A stretch of DNA of 42,594 bases from Candidatus Izemoplasma sp. (GCA_007117625.1 SKGE01000037.1:1-42594), one strand, 5' to 3'. Shown: positions 32,323 to 40,626, counted from the stretch's first letter. Notes: generated from the sequence alone by a model not told the origin. Made by a program: numbers and translations.

Positions 32323-33195
32323 ATGAGACGGTTATTTAAAGATAGAAACGACGGATATCAAATCAAACATAAAGATCCTATTTTAAGAGCGATCCCTTAT
32401 ATCATGCCAAAACGCTACGATGCGCAAGTGTTTTTCTCCGATACATTAACTTTAAACCATAGTGATAAAGTAATTAAGGAATTAAGAAAAGATGGCCATC
32501 GCATCATTTTTTTACATGTCGTTTTAGCTGCAATGCTTCGAACATTGGTCGACTATCCAAAAGCGAATCGCTTTGTAAAAGGACGTAAAGTATATGCGCG
32601 TAAAAATATATCGTTTAGTTTTGCGATTAAAAAAGAAATGGATTTAGATGCACCAGAAACCGTATTAAAACTTGAGTTTAATCCAGAAGATACGTTAATT
32701 GATGTTGTCAATAAAGTGAATCAAGCGATTATTCAAAACAAGCAAGCTGAAGAGAAGAACCGGACAGATAAAGCAGCAAGACTGTTAAATTTACTACCAG
32801 GGTTTTTGTTTCGTTTCACCGTAGGGGTTGTAAACTTTCTTGATAACCATCGGTTATTACCGAAATTTATTGTCAAAGCCTCTCCCTTTCATACAAGTGT
32901 CTTTGTCACCGATTTAGGAAGCATCGGCATTCAGCCAATTTATCATCACATTTATGACTTTGGAACGACAAGTTTCTTTGCAGCGTTTGGAACCAAGCGT
33001 CGTAATGTAATTGTTAATGGCGATGAAACGGTCTCTAAAGTAAAACAAATGGATATCAAAATTACCGTCGATGAACGGATTTGTGATGGGTATTATTTTG
33101 CCAGAGTCATTAAGCAGTTGATGCGCTATATTGAAAAACCCGATCTTTTAATTCAAGCACCAGACAATTTCCCAAAAGACAATGAACGGCGCTAG
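32323..33195 (+). CDS. Stand-alone 2-oxoacid dehydrogenase E2-like acyltransferase fold, catalytic His missing
   Basis: 290 residues resembling the catalytic domain of dihydrolipoamide acyltransferases (chloramphenicol acetyltransferase fold), but without lipoyl or subunit-binding domains. Supporting parts: an N-terminal RRAIP/PYIMPKRYDAQ-type lead, the LHVVLAAMLRTLVDYPKANRF helix (E2 proteins have ALKEFP-x-x-N), VTDLGSIGIQPIYHHIYDFGTTSFFAAFG in place of the IS-N-x-G-x-x-G block, and TVDERICDGYYFARVI (about residues 247-262) aligned to DHRVVDGA. The catalytic His of DHR is Glu here, so normal acyl transfer is doubtful. No E1 or E3 gene is nearby. Likely a divergent subfamily with another role. 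Confidence 0.7.
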   Translation: MRRLFKDRNDGYQIKHKDPILRAIPYIMPKRYDAQVFFSDTLTLNHSDKVIKELRKDGHRIIFLHVVLAAMLRTLVDYPKANRFVKGRKVYARKNISFSFAIKKEMDLDAPETVLKLEFNPEDTLIDVVNKVNQAIIQNKQAEEKNRTDKAARLLNLLPGFLFRFTVGVVNFLDNHRLLPKFIVKASPFHTSVFVTDLGSIGIQPIYHHIYDFGTTSFFAAFGTKRRNVIVNGDETVSKVKQMDIKITVDERICDGYYFARVIKQLMRYIEKPDLLIQAPDNFPKDNERR

Positions 33196-33221
33196 TTTAT
33201 AATCTTTTTTCAAATAATAGG

Positions 33222-33250
33222 TTTACTTTCAAGTAAAGCTGTGCTAAACT
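33222..33250 (+). promoter_or_regulatory. Promoter of the leader-ABC exporter pair 3 operon
   Basis: TTTACT (33222-33227), 17-base spacer, TAAACT (33245-33250) with TG at 33242-33243 (extended -10). The -35 lies in a perfect inverted repeat TTTACTT-TC-AAGTAAA (33222-33237), a possible operator. Transcription would start near 33257, just before the leader ORF's AAGGAG. Confidence 0.55.
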
Positions 33251-33286
33251 CAAAATGAGCTTTTTATAAGTAAAGGAGTGATGGCC

Positions 33287-33373
33287 ATGATTAAATTACC
33301 TCAAACAAGCAATCAAAACCGTGTAGCAAGTACACAAATTTTTTGTATGGAACCATCACAGATAGAAAACTAA
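33287..33373 (+). CDS. Short leader ORF (28 codons), candidate attenuator peptide
   Basis: A short ORF with a near-perfect ribosome binding site (AAAGGAG at 33272-33278, eight bases before ATG 33287; an in-frame ATG at 33281 is too close to that site). It encodes 28 residues (begins MIKLPQTSNQ, ends EPSQIEN), no signal peptide, not recognisable as a protein family. It lies between a plausible promoter and a strong terminator-like hairpin directly ahead of an ABC exporter pair. Position and size match the BmrB leader of Bacillus subtilis, whose translation controls bmrCD by transcription attenuation. The last codons can pair with the 5' arm of the hairpin. Whether the peptide sequence matters is unknown. 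Confidence 0.6.
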   Translation: MIKLPQTSNQNRVASTQIFCMEPSQIEN

Positions 33374-33417
33374 ATTTACGAGTTTTAAAACGTATATTTA
33401 AGTGCCTTTTATCGTGA
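33356..33417 (+). promoter_or_regulatory. Candidate antiterminator pairing
   Basis: Bases 33361-33367 (end of the leader ORF) can pair with 33407-33413, and 33356-33359 with 33414-33417: 11 bp with one bulged A and one G-U. This excludes the terminator, whose 5' arm it uses. A second local hairpin (33372-33380 with 33391-33399, one mismatch) directly follows the leader stop. Found by eye only. Confidence 0.45.
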
Positions 33418-33436
33418 GATGGGGGCACTTTTTTAT
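33400..33436 (+). terminator. Attenuator terminator before exporter pair 3
   Basis: A long stem (33400-33413 with 33418-33430) begins with perfect AAGTGCC/GGCACTT, continues through G-U pairs and ATC/GAT, is capped by GTGA (GNRA) and is followed by six T. It sits inside the 5' leader of the exporter operon, downstream of the predicted promoter and leader ORF. Confidence 0.8.
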
Positions 33437-33467
33437 TGGATAAATAACGACAACGGAGGCCATGGAC

Positions 33468-35273
33468 ATGAAACGTTACAAACAGTTTACTAAGTGGATG
33501 AAAGGACATCTATATCTTTACTTAATTGCAGTAGGGGTATTATTTACACTGCAGTATTTTCGAACGCTAACCCCTTTATTTATACAGCATATCGTGGATG
33601 CTATTTTTGATGATAAAGCATCTGCCTTGCCGATGTTTATTCAAAGTTTAATCGCCGGTGATACGATTAGACAATCGTTGTTGCTAGTGGCTATATTTTC
33701 GATTGCGTTCACCTTAATTCGCGTCGTATTTATATTTTTACACCGTGTTTTAACGGCGGTTTTCGCAGAACGCGTAGCGTACAATATGCGCAATACAATT
33801 TATGATAAACTACAAAACTTATCGTTTAGCTACCATTCTAAAGCTGAGACTGGTGATTTAATTCAACGTTCAACAACCGATGTTGATACTTTTAGAATGT
33901 TTATCTCTGAACAGCTTATTGAGGTCATGCGGTTAATTTTCTTAATTACCTTTGCGGTCTATCAAATGACCCGGATGAATGTGCCGTTAACACTCATTAC
34001 CTTAGCGACCTCACCGATTGTTTTTACCTCTGCGTTTGTTTACTTTATTTATGTTAAAAAGATCTTTAAACGTGTTGAAGAAGCAGAAGGTACTATGACA
34101 ACAACCTTGCAAGAAAATGTGACAGGGATTCGTGTTGTTAAGGCGTTTGCGAATGAACATTTCGAAATGAAAAAGTTTGAAGAAACTTCAAAAACGTTCA
34201 GAGATGAATCGTTCAGTTTATTAAAACTGATGGCGGTTTTCTGGAGTGCGACTGATTTTATCATTTTTATTCAGTATGCTTTAACGGCATCGTTTGGTGT
34301 TTATTTTACACTAACTGGCTCAATGGGTGCAGGTGAGTTCATTGCTTTCTTAGCATTTGTTGGGATGATTGTATGGCCACTTCGACAACTTGGTCGGATT
34401 ATTGGAGACTTTGGGAAGACTACCGTTGCTTTGGATCGGATTGATGATATTGTTTTAAAAGCATCTGAACACGACGAAGATACGGAGCATACTCCACCAA
34501 TCGCTGGGGCTGTAGCATTTAAAAATGTAAGCTTTCAGTTTGACGATGATGATAAACCGTTGCTAAAAAATGTTAGCTTTAGTGTCGATCAGGGAGAAAC
34601 CATCGCGATTGTTGGGAAAACAGGTAGTGGAAAAAGTACGATGATTAATCTCATGGTTCGGCTGTTAGAAAATCAAGAGGGATCTATTTTATTTGATGGT
34701 GTCGATATTAAATCCATCAACAAGAAACATTTACGAAAAAATGTTGGCATTATTTTACAAGAACCATTCTTGTATTCAAGATCGATTTATGCCAACATTG
34801 GCATCATGGATCAAAAAGCCGATAAAGATAAAATCTTTAAAGCAGCTTCCATCGCACGTGTGCATGATGATATATTAGGTTTTGAATCAGGCTATGAAAC
34901 CTTAGTCGGTGAGCGTGGGGTAACATTATCTGGCGGACAAAAACAACGTGTTGCGATCGCTAGAATGTTGTTAGATGATAAACCTGTGTTGATTTTTGAT
35001 GACTCTTTAAGTGCGGTTGATACTGAAACGGATATACAAATCCGTCGTGCATTGAGCAGTTATTGGAAAAACACGACTGTATTTATTATTACCCACCGTA
35101 TTGTGACTGCGAAAGAAGCCGATAAGATTATCGTTTTAGATGAAGGTGAAATCGTTGAAGCTGGAAACCATGAATCGCTACTCGCGAAAGATGGACTGTA
35201 CGCAGAACTATGGGATATACAGAGTTCAATCGCCTATGACTTTCAAAAACGACATAAGAAAGGTGGGAACTAA
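33468..35273 (+). CDS. Heterodimeric ABC exporter, degenerate-site subunit (pair 3, A)
   Basis: 601 residues: six membrane helices (about residues 12-310) and an ATPase with Walker A GKTGSGKST (about 382), signature LSGGQKQR (about 487), Walker B VLIFDD (about 509) and H-loop ITHRIVT. The post-Walker-B Glu is Asp, as in the other A-type subunits. ATG 33468 lies eight bases after GGAGG (33455-33459); ATG 33462 is too close. Expression is probably gated by the leader ORF and terminator upstream. In Bacillus the similarly arranged BmrC/BmrD exports several drugs; the substrate here is unknown. Confidence 0.92.
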   Translation: MKRYKQFTKWMKGHLYLYLIAVGVLFTLQYFRTLTPLFIQHIVDAIFDDKASALPMFIQSLIAGDTIRQSLLLVAIFSIAFTLIRVVFIFLHRVLTAVFAERVAYNMRNTIYDKLQNLSFSYHSKAETGDLIQRSTTDVDTFRMFISEQLIEVMRLIFLITFAVYQMTRMNVPLTLITLATSPIVFTSAFVYFIYVKKIFKRVEEAEGTMTTTLQENVTGIRVVKAFANEHFEMKKFEETSKTFRDESFSLLKLMAVFWSATDFIIFIQYALTASFGVYFTLTGSMGAGEFIAFLAFVGMIVWPLRQLGRIIGDFGKTTVALDRIDDIVLKASEHDEDTEHTPPIAGAVAFKNVSFQFDDDDKPLLKNVSFSVDQGETIAIVGKTGSGKSTMINLMVRLLENQEGSILFDGVDIKSINKKHLRKNVGIILQEPFLYSRSIYANIGIMDQKADKDKIFKAASIARVHDDILGFESGYETLVGERGVTLSGGQKQRVAIARMLLDDKPVLIFDDSLSAVDTETDIQIRRALSSYWKNTTVFIITHRIVTAKEADKIIVLDEGEIVEAGNHESLLAKDGLYAELWDIQSSIAYDFQKRHKKGGN

Positions 35274-37076
35274 ATGAGTTATTTTGAAGAAGAAACGTAT
35301 ACCGATACATCCTTTGACTTTACCGTATGGAAAAAGATATTCCGTTACATGAAGCCATTGAAGAAGTATTTCTTGATTGGTTTTATAGCGGTGGTTGGCT
35401 TGGCTATATTAGATGTCGCTTATCCGCTGATTAATCGCTTTGCGATAGATAATATCATCGCAGAAGGGTCATTCAGGCTTTTACCAGTCTTTATAGGGAT
35501 GTTTGCGGTCTATGTTGTGCTCATTTCTATTTTGGTTTTTACATTTATTTATAATGCTGGAAAAATCCAGGTTGAACTCGCGTTTTCAATTCGTAAAGAT
35601 GCCTTTACAAAACTTCAAGAATTACCGTTTGTCTACTATGATCGCACACCAGTAGGTTGGATCATGGCTCGGATGACAAGTGATTCTAGAAACTTAAGTG
35701 ATATTTTATCTTGGGGATTAATCGATTTGTCTTGGGGACTCTTAATGATGGTTGGGATTTCTGTTGTAATGCTTATCATCAATTTTAAACTTGCCTTGAT
35801 TACATTAAGTATTTTACCCTTGTTAATTTATGTCAGTATTTATTTCCGCAAAAGAATCTTAAAGGCGTTTCGTAATATTCGAAAGCAAAACTCAAAAATT
35901 ACGGGGGCTTTTAATGAAGGTATCACGGGAGCTAAAACGACGAAAACATTGGTGCTAGAAGAAAGTAATTATCGTGATTTTGATCGTTTGACACATACGA
36001 TGAAAGACCATTCCATCCGTGCGGCGGTGTTTGCTGGATTATACTTTCCAACCATTCTTTTTATTGCAAGTATCGCAACGGCCTTTGTGTTTTATTTTGG
36101 AGGGTTAGAGGTACAGACCAATGATTTGTTTACAGTAGGGATGTTGTATGTTTTTGTCAGCTATGTGGGACAGTTTTTTGAACCCGTCATGATGCTCGCA
36201 ACGATTTTAGCGCGCTTTCAACAAGCTCAAGCTTCTGCAGAGCGTGTGATGTCCCTTATTGAGCAAGAAGTTGATATTACCGACCGTAAGGAAGTGATTG
36301 AAAAGTATGGATCGTTTTATCAGCCAAATAAAGAAAACTGGGAACCTTTGGATGGTGATGTCGAGTTTCGTAAGGTTGACTTTAAGTATAAAAAGGGTGA
36401 ACAAGTGCTTGAAAACTTTAATTTAAAAGTTAAAAAAGGCGAGAGCGTTGCACTGGTTGGACATACAGGTGCAGGTAAAAGTACTATTGTTAATTTAGTG
36501 TGCCGGTTTTATGAACCTACAGGTGGTGAAATCCTTATTGATGGGACCCCGATGAACGACCGTTCGGTTGGGTGGTTGCACGATAAACTTGGCTATGTTT
36601 TACAATCACCACATTTATTTAGTGGGACAATCATGGAAAATATTCGCTACGGTCGCTTAGATGCGACGGATGAAGAGGTAATAGAAGCCGCAAAGATGGT
36701 CGAGGCAGATGCGTTTATTCAAACCTTTGAAGATGGCTATAAAACTGAAGTCGGTGAAGGTGGGTCTAGACTTAGTGTTGGTCAAAAACAGTTGATTAGT
36801 TTCGCTCGTGCACTCATTGCGGACCCACGTATTTTAATCCTAGATGAAGCGACGAGCTCCGTTGATACCCAAACCGAAAAAGTGATCCAGCATGCGATTG
36901 AAACGGTTATGAAAGGTCGCACGACCTTTGTGATTGCACATCGTTTATCGACGATTGTGAACGCGGATAAAATCCTTGTTTTAGAACATGGAAAGATTAT
37001 GGAAGAAGGCACGCATGAGGTTTTAATCACAAAACGCGGGTTGTACTATAAACTCTATACCAATCAATTTCAATAA
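35274..37076 (+). CDS. Heterodimeric ABC exporter, catalytic subunit (pair 3, B)
   Basis: 600 residues: six membrane helices (about residues 30-320) and an ATPase with Walker A GHTGAGKST (about 396), signature LSVGQKQL (about 499, second Gly of LSGGQ replaced by Val), Walker B LILDEA with catalytic Glu (about 521), H-loop AHRLST. It starts immediately after the stop of subunit A, with AGGTGGG upstream. Signature degeneration is milder than in pairs 1 and 2 but lies on the same side of the dimer. The operon ends at a terminator. Confidence 0.92.
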   Translation: MSYFEEETYTDTSFDFTVWKKIFRYMKPLKKYFLIGFIAVVGLAILDVAYPLINRFAIDNIIAEGSFRLLPVFIGMFAVYVVLISILVFTFIYNAGKIQVELAFSIRKDAFTKLQELPFVYYDRTPVGWIMARMTSDSRNLSDILSWGLIDLSWGLLMMVGISVVMLIINFKLALITLSILPLLIYVSIYFRKRILKAFRNIRKQNSKITGAFNEGITGAKTTKTLVLEESNYRDFDRLTHTMKDHSIRAAVFAGLYFPTILFIASIATAFVFYFGGLEVQTNDLFTVGMLYVFVSYVGQFFEPVMMLATILARFQQAQASAERVMSLIEQEVDITDRKEVIEKYGSFYQPNKENWEPLDGDVEFRKVDFKYKKGEQVLENFNLKVKKGESVALVGHTGAGKSTIVNLVCRFYEPTGGEILIDGTPMNDRSVGWLHDKLGYVLQSPHLFSGTIMENIRYGRLDATDEEVIEAAKMVEADAFIQTFEDGYKTEVGEGGSRLSVGQKQLISFARALIADPRILILDEATSSVDTQTEKVIQHAIETVMKGRTTFVIAHRLSTIVNADKILVLEHGKIMEEGTHEVLITKRGLYYKLYTNQFQ

Positions 37077-37099
37077 ACCCCTATTTTAGGGGTTTTTTA
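37075..37099 (+). terminator. Terminator of the third exporter operon
   Basis: A 9-bp stem (37075-37083 with 37087-37095) has a TTT loop and T-run. Confidence 0.88.
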
Positions 37100-37115
37100 A
37101 TACATAAATATACGC

Positions 37116-37121
37116 TATAAT
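37116..37121 (+). promoter_or_regulatory. -10 box of the ydbS-ydbT-like operon
   Basis: Perfect TATAAT followed by AGAGGTGA and the ATG at 37140; -35 weak. Confidence 0.5.
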
Positions 37122-37139
37122 AATGCCAGAGGTGAAAGT

Positions 37140-37622
37140 ATGACAACACAGTTAGAACAGCGCATTGATCCAACCGCTAAAAATGTTTGGCGCATTAATG
37201 CTTTTATTGAATTTTTTATTTTTACGCTAGTCATCATTGGCTATCTCGTCGCAAACTGGCTATGGTGGTCGTTACCGAACTGGCCGGCATTCATTGTCTT
37301 TGGTTTTGTGATGGGACTCCTAATCTTTAATCTATTTATCCTGCCAACTATTCGGCTGCGTATTTGGAGTTATCAATTTGAAGAAGATGCGGTTTTAATA
37401 CAGTCAGGTCTGTTTATTATTAAACGAACACGTGTTCCGATGGCGCGAATCCAACACATTGATACTGAACACGGTCCTGTGATGCGTCTGTATAAGCTTG
37501 CATCGCTAACCATTACTACCGCGGGTACAGTTCATAAAATACCCGCTTTAAAACAAGAAACAGCACATCAATTAGCAGCTGAGATTAGTGTAATCGCTAA
37601 AGTTCGTGATGATGATGTCTAA
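37140..37622 (+). CDS. ydbS: YdbS-like membrane protein with bacterial PH domain
   Basis: 160 residues: two membrane helices (about residues 22-70) then one bPH_2 domain (about 78-150) with the family traits DAVLIQSGLFIIKRTRVPMARIQHIDTEHG and LTITTAGT. In Bacillus subtilis the ydbS-ydbT pair is under sigma-W and gives resistance to antimicrobial peptides made by related bacilli. The same order is kept here, with an overlapping ydbT-like gene, so a joint envelope-defence role is likely. AGAGGTGA precedes ATG. Confidence 0.85.
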   Translation: MTTQLEQRIDPTAKNVWRINAFIEFFIFTLVIIGYLVANWLWWSLPNWPAFIVFGFVMGLLIFNLFILPTIRLRIWSYQFEEDAVLIQSGLFIIKRTRVPMARIQHIDTEHGPVMRLYKLASLTITTAGTVHKIPALKQETAHQLAAEISVIAKVRDDDV

Positions 37623-39015
37623 TCAGTATCGCCAACATCCTTTGATGATTTTTTATGAAGTTATTGACTCGATTAAAAGCTTTCTTTTTCCAATAATACT
37701 TGTTTTAGGGCTGCAAATAATGGGGGAAGGGCGCTTTAGTATAGGGTATTTACTGACCCCGCTTGGATTTGCCGGATTGAGTTTTTTAATTGGTATTTTT
37801 CGGTGGATTTTTTACACCTACAGTTTTGAGGAGGATCGTTTGATTGTGCGCAGCGGTATTTTTGTCAAAAAAGAACGCGTCCTTAAAAAGGCGCGTGTTC
37901 AAAGTGTTAATTTAGAAAAAGGCATCCTCCACCGTATTTTATCATTATCAAGTGTCCATATTGAGACAGCTGGAAGTGTCAGTGAGGCTGAGTTTTCGAT
38001 GTCCGCTGTTAAACGCGATGCGGCACATCGGTTAAAACAATTCTTTGAAGCTGAAGTGAGCGAAGATAGCGAAAACCAATATGATTACCGCTATAAAGCT
38101 TCTTATAATATTTTATGGAAAGCGGCTTTGACAAGTGGTAGTATCGGATTTATTTTGTCGGTATTAGCGTTTTTCTTTTCTCAAGTGTTTTGGTATTTAC
38201 CTGACCGCGTTACTGATGCCTTGTATGGGTGGTTTTTTCAATCTGGCATTGGAGTTATAGTCATGCTTGGTGCTTTTTTAGTTTTAATCGCCTGGTTCGT
38301 TTCTGTGATTCAATACATGGTTCGTTTTGGTGAGTTCACCTTGATGAAGCGCTCTGATGAAATCACCATTCATCGTGGCCTTATCAAGCAAAAAGCGCTT
38401 ACGTTTAAACGACACCGCGTACAATCTGTGCTTTTTGTGGAGGGTTTATTAAGGCAACCTTTTAAATATTTAACGATTGACGTTGATATTGCTGGTGGCG
38501 TAAACTACCGAGATCAAGCGCGCACTAGCTTATACCCGCTTGTGAAATCATCTAAAGCACATGACTATGTCAGCACACTTTTGAATAAAACGTTAGCAAA
38601 AGACACTTTAGAACCACTTGATAAAAAAGCTTGTCGACGATACTTATTTCGCGCAGCAATTATCTTTGTGTTACCTATTGGACTCAGCTTCATTAATATA
38701 ATCTTCATCTATTTATTGCTGTTTTTACCAGTTTCGCTTTTGCTAGGATACTGGCGGTACAAGGATGCAGGAACCTATGAAGATAGCGAGACTATGATTT
38801 TAAGATTTCGATGGATTGCACGAACCACGGTTTTTGTTGAAAAGTATCGTATCCAGTCGATTGAAGTTACGCAGACTCCGTTTCAAAAATGGAGAAAATT
38901 TGCAACGATCCATGTTCATGTGTTATCTGCTTCTGGCAAATCGTCGTATAGCGTTCGTGATTTAAGACTAGCCAAAGCGTTGAAACTTGCGGCTTATTCA
39001 GTGAAATCTATCTAG
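37609..39015 (+). CDS. ydbT: YdbT-like membrane protein with repeated bacterial PH domains
   Basis: About 468 residues. Three bPH_2-type units alternate with membrane helix pairs: first PH (about residues 60-140, EEDRLIVRSGIFVKKERVLKKARVQSV), second (about 235-320, ITIHRGLIKQKALTFKRHRVQSV), third (about 385-465, ETMILRFRWIARTTVFVEKYRIQSI). Hydrophobic pairs lie at about 17-55, 165-235 and 345-375. This is the architecture of Bacillus YdbT. The start is uncertain: ATG at 37609, 37612 and 37615 and GTG 37606 lie inside the ydbS tail and none has a strong binding site, so coupling to ydbS is probable. No terminator follows. Confidence 0.85.
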   Translation: MMMSNQYRQHPLMIFYEVIDSIKSFLFPIILVLGLQIMGEGRFSIGYLLTPLGFAGLSFLIGIFRWIFYTYSFEEDRLIVRSGIFVKKERVLKKARVQSVNLEKGILHRILSLSSVHIETAGSVSEAEFSMSAVKRDAAHRLKQFFEAEVSEDSENQYDYRYKASYNILWKAALTSGSIGFILSVLAFFFSQVFWYLPDRVTDALYGWFFQSGIGVIVMLGAFLVLIAWFVSVIQYMVRFGEFTLMKRSDEITIHRGLIKQKALTFKRHRVQSVLFVEGLLRQPFKYLTIDVDIAGGVNYRDQARTSLYPLVKSSKAHDYVSTLLNKTLAKDTLEPLDKKACRRYLFRAAIIFVLPIGLSFINIIFIYLLLFLPVSLLLGYWRYKDAGTYEDSETMILRFRWIARTTVFVEKYRIQSIEVTQTPFQKWRKFATIHVHVLSASGKSSYSVRDLRLAKALKLAAYSVKSI

Positions 39016-39020
39016 GCTTA

Positions 39021-39029
39021 TGGTAAAAT
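39021..39029 (+). promoter_or_regulatory. Extended -10 promoter of the CoADR-like gene
   Basis: TG-G-TAAAAT just after the ydbT-like stop; no -35 seen. Confidence 0.45.
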
Positions 39030-39052
39030 GAGTGTGAAAGCGAGTGATGCGT

Positions 39053-40381
39053 ATGAGAGTTGTCGTGATTGGTGGTGTTGCAGCTGGGATGAGCGCTGCG
39101 AGTAAGTTACGACGTTTAAGAAAAGATGTTGAGATTATTGTCTTTGAAAAGTCCAACGATTTAAGTTATGGCGCTTGTGGCATGCCTTACTATTTGTCTG
39201 GTGCTGTACAATCTATTGATGATTTGATTGCGAAGCGCAAAGAAGACTTTGAAAAAGAGTCAATACAAGTACATCTTAATCATGAAGTCGTAAAGGTAAA
39301 TCCTAAAACTAAAGTAGTTCATGTGAAACATGATAATCGCGTTGATGAAATTACTTATGACCGTTTAATTATTGCCACGGGGGCTTCGGCAATACGACTG
39401 CCTGTTCAAAACAATCACTTAAACGGGATTCAAGTTTTAAATAGTTTAGAAGATGCACGAGCTTTAAAACAAGCAATAGATGATCAACGGGTTCAGAAAA
39501 TAGCGGTGATTGGCGGTGGCTATATCGGATTAGAAGTTGCAGAAAACCTCCGAGAAGTTGGTAAAGATGTGTTGATTATCGAACGGGAAAAAAGCTTGCT
39601 GAGTTTGTTTGATCCAATGATTTCAGACGATGCTTTAAAAACATGCAACCGACATCACGTTGAAGTTCGTTTAGAAGAGACAGTTCAAGCTTATGAAGGA
39701 GATACACACGTTTCTGCGGTGGTCACGGATCAAGGTAGATATGAAGTTGATTTAGTCATAGAGGCGGTTGGTATAAAACCAAACACCGGTTTTTTAGATG
39801 CATCCTTTAAGCTTAGCACCAATAAAGCCGTGATTGTCGATGCATACTTAAAGACCAATATCGATGATGTATATGCGGCGGGAGACTGTGTGGCTTATCG
39901 ACATCAATTGTATGATGGTCATAGCTTTATACCACTTGGAACCCATGCGAATAAGGCTGGGCGGATTATCGCTGAGAATATTGCCGGCCATACAAAAGAC
40001 TTTTTAGGGGTTGTTGGGTCGAGTGTCATCAAAGTATTTGACCAAACCTATGCAAAAACAGGTCTAGATGCGACCATTTGTGAGGTAGAAAACATTCCTT
40101 ACAAAGAGGTGCGTGTAAAAGCTGCTGATAAAGCAAGTTATTATCAAGGTGCAGAAGCAGTAGAGGTAAAGCTACTTTATGATCCGCAAACACTTGTCAT
40201 GCTAGGAGTTCAAATGCTTGGTAAAGAAAATGTTGGACAGCGAATCAACACCGCTGCAGTAGCCATCCAACAAAAGATGACTACTGAAGATTTTTCACAG
40301 TTAGATTTAGCATACGCACCACCGTATTCACCCGTTTACGATCCCTTAATAATTGCTGCAATGCAAGCAAAAAAATCATAG
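39053..40381 (+). CDS. CoA-disulfide reductase-like FAD/NAD(P)H oxidoreductase
   Basis: 442-residue flavoprotein of the single-cysteine pyridine nucleotide-disulfide reductase family (CoA-disulfide reductase, NADH oxidase/peroxidase, polysulfide reductase). FAD motif VVIGGVAAGMSAA (about residues 4-16), redox Cys42 in YGACGMPYYLSG, NAD(P)H motif VIGGGYIGLEVAENL, the second FAD motif VYAAGDCV and the C-terminal dimer domain ending YAPPYSPVYDPL. PYY next to the Cys is typical of CoADR. There is no fused rhodanese domain. ATG 39053 is preferred; ATG 39047 and GTG 39044 are close alternatives. It precedes a DUF2892 protein, a common partner of thiol/sulfur enzymes. Confidence 0.88.
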   Translation: MRVVVIGGVAAGMSAASKLRRLRKDVEIIVFEKSNDLSYGACGMPYYLSGAVQSIDDLIAKRKEDFEKESIQVHLNHEVVKVNPKTKVVHVKHDNRVDEITYDRLIIATGASAIRLPVQNNHLNGIQVLNSLEDARALKQAIDDQRVQKIAVIGGGYIGLEVAENLREVGKDVLIIEREKSLLSLFDPMISDDALKTCNRHHVEVRLEETVQAYEGDTHVSAVVTDQGRYEVDLVIEAVGIKPNTGFLDASFKLSTNKAVIVDAYLKTNIDDVYAAGDCVAYRHQLYDGHSFIPLGTHANKAGRIIAENIAGHTKDFLGVVGSSVIKVFDQTYAKTGLDATICEVENIPYKEVRVKAADKASYYQGAEAVEVKLLYDPQTLVMLGVQMLGKENVGQRINTAAVAIQQKMTTEDFSQLDLAYAPPYSPVYDPLIIAAMQAKKS

Positions 40382-40394
40382 AGAGTGAGGCGAA

Positions 40395-40604
40395 ATGATG
40401 CGAAGAAATGTCGGTAGACTTGACCAAACCATTCGTTACATAGTTGCGATTATATTAGTTGTGGTAGCCGCCCTTTTTCAAGATCCGTTTTGGTGGCTTT
40501 TAATTCCTGCTGCAATACTCGCTTTTACAGCGGCGGTATCGTGGTGTGGATTATACCGTTTGTTTGGTGTCGATACGTGCAAAATCAAGCAAGATAAAGA
40601 TTAA
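40395..40604 (+). CDS. DUF2892 small membrane protein (YgaP-C-like)
   Basis: 69 residues. The lead RRNVGRLDQTIRYIVAI is the DUF2892 start (N-x-G-x-x-D-x-x-x-R), followed by two membrane helices (about residues 14-30 and 33-50) and a WCGLYRLFGVDTCK end with the conserved G-x-(N/D)-T-C motif. In E. coli this module is the membrane part of the rhodanese YgaP; here it is stand-alone, 13 bases after the CoADR-like gene. A sulfur-transfer or thiol-redox partnership is plausible (inference). GTGAGGCG precedes ATG. Confidence 0.85.
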   Translation: MMRRNVGRLDQTIRYIVAIILVVVAALFQDPFWWLLIPAAILAFTAAVSWCGLYRLFGVDTCKIKQDKD

Positions 40605-40626
40605 AACCTCTACGGAGGTTTTTTTA
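40604..40626 (+). terminator. Terminator after the DUF2892 gene
   Basis: AACCTC (40605-40610), TACG loop, GAGGTT (40615-40620) then T-run. Confidence 0.85.
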
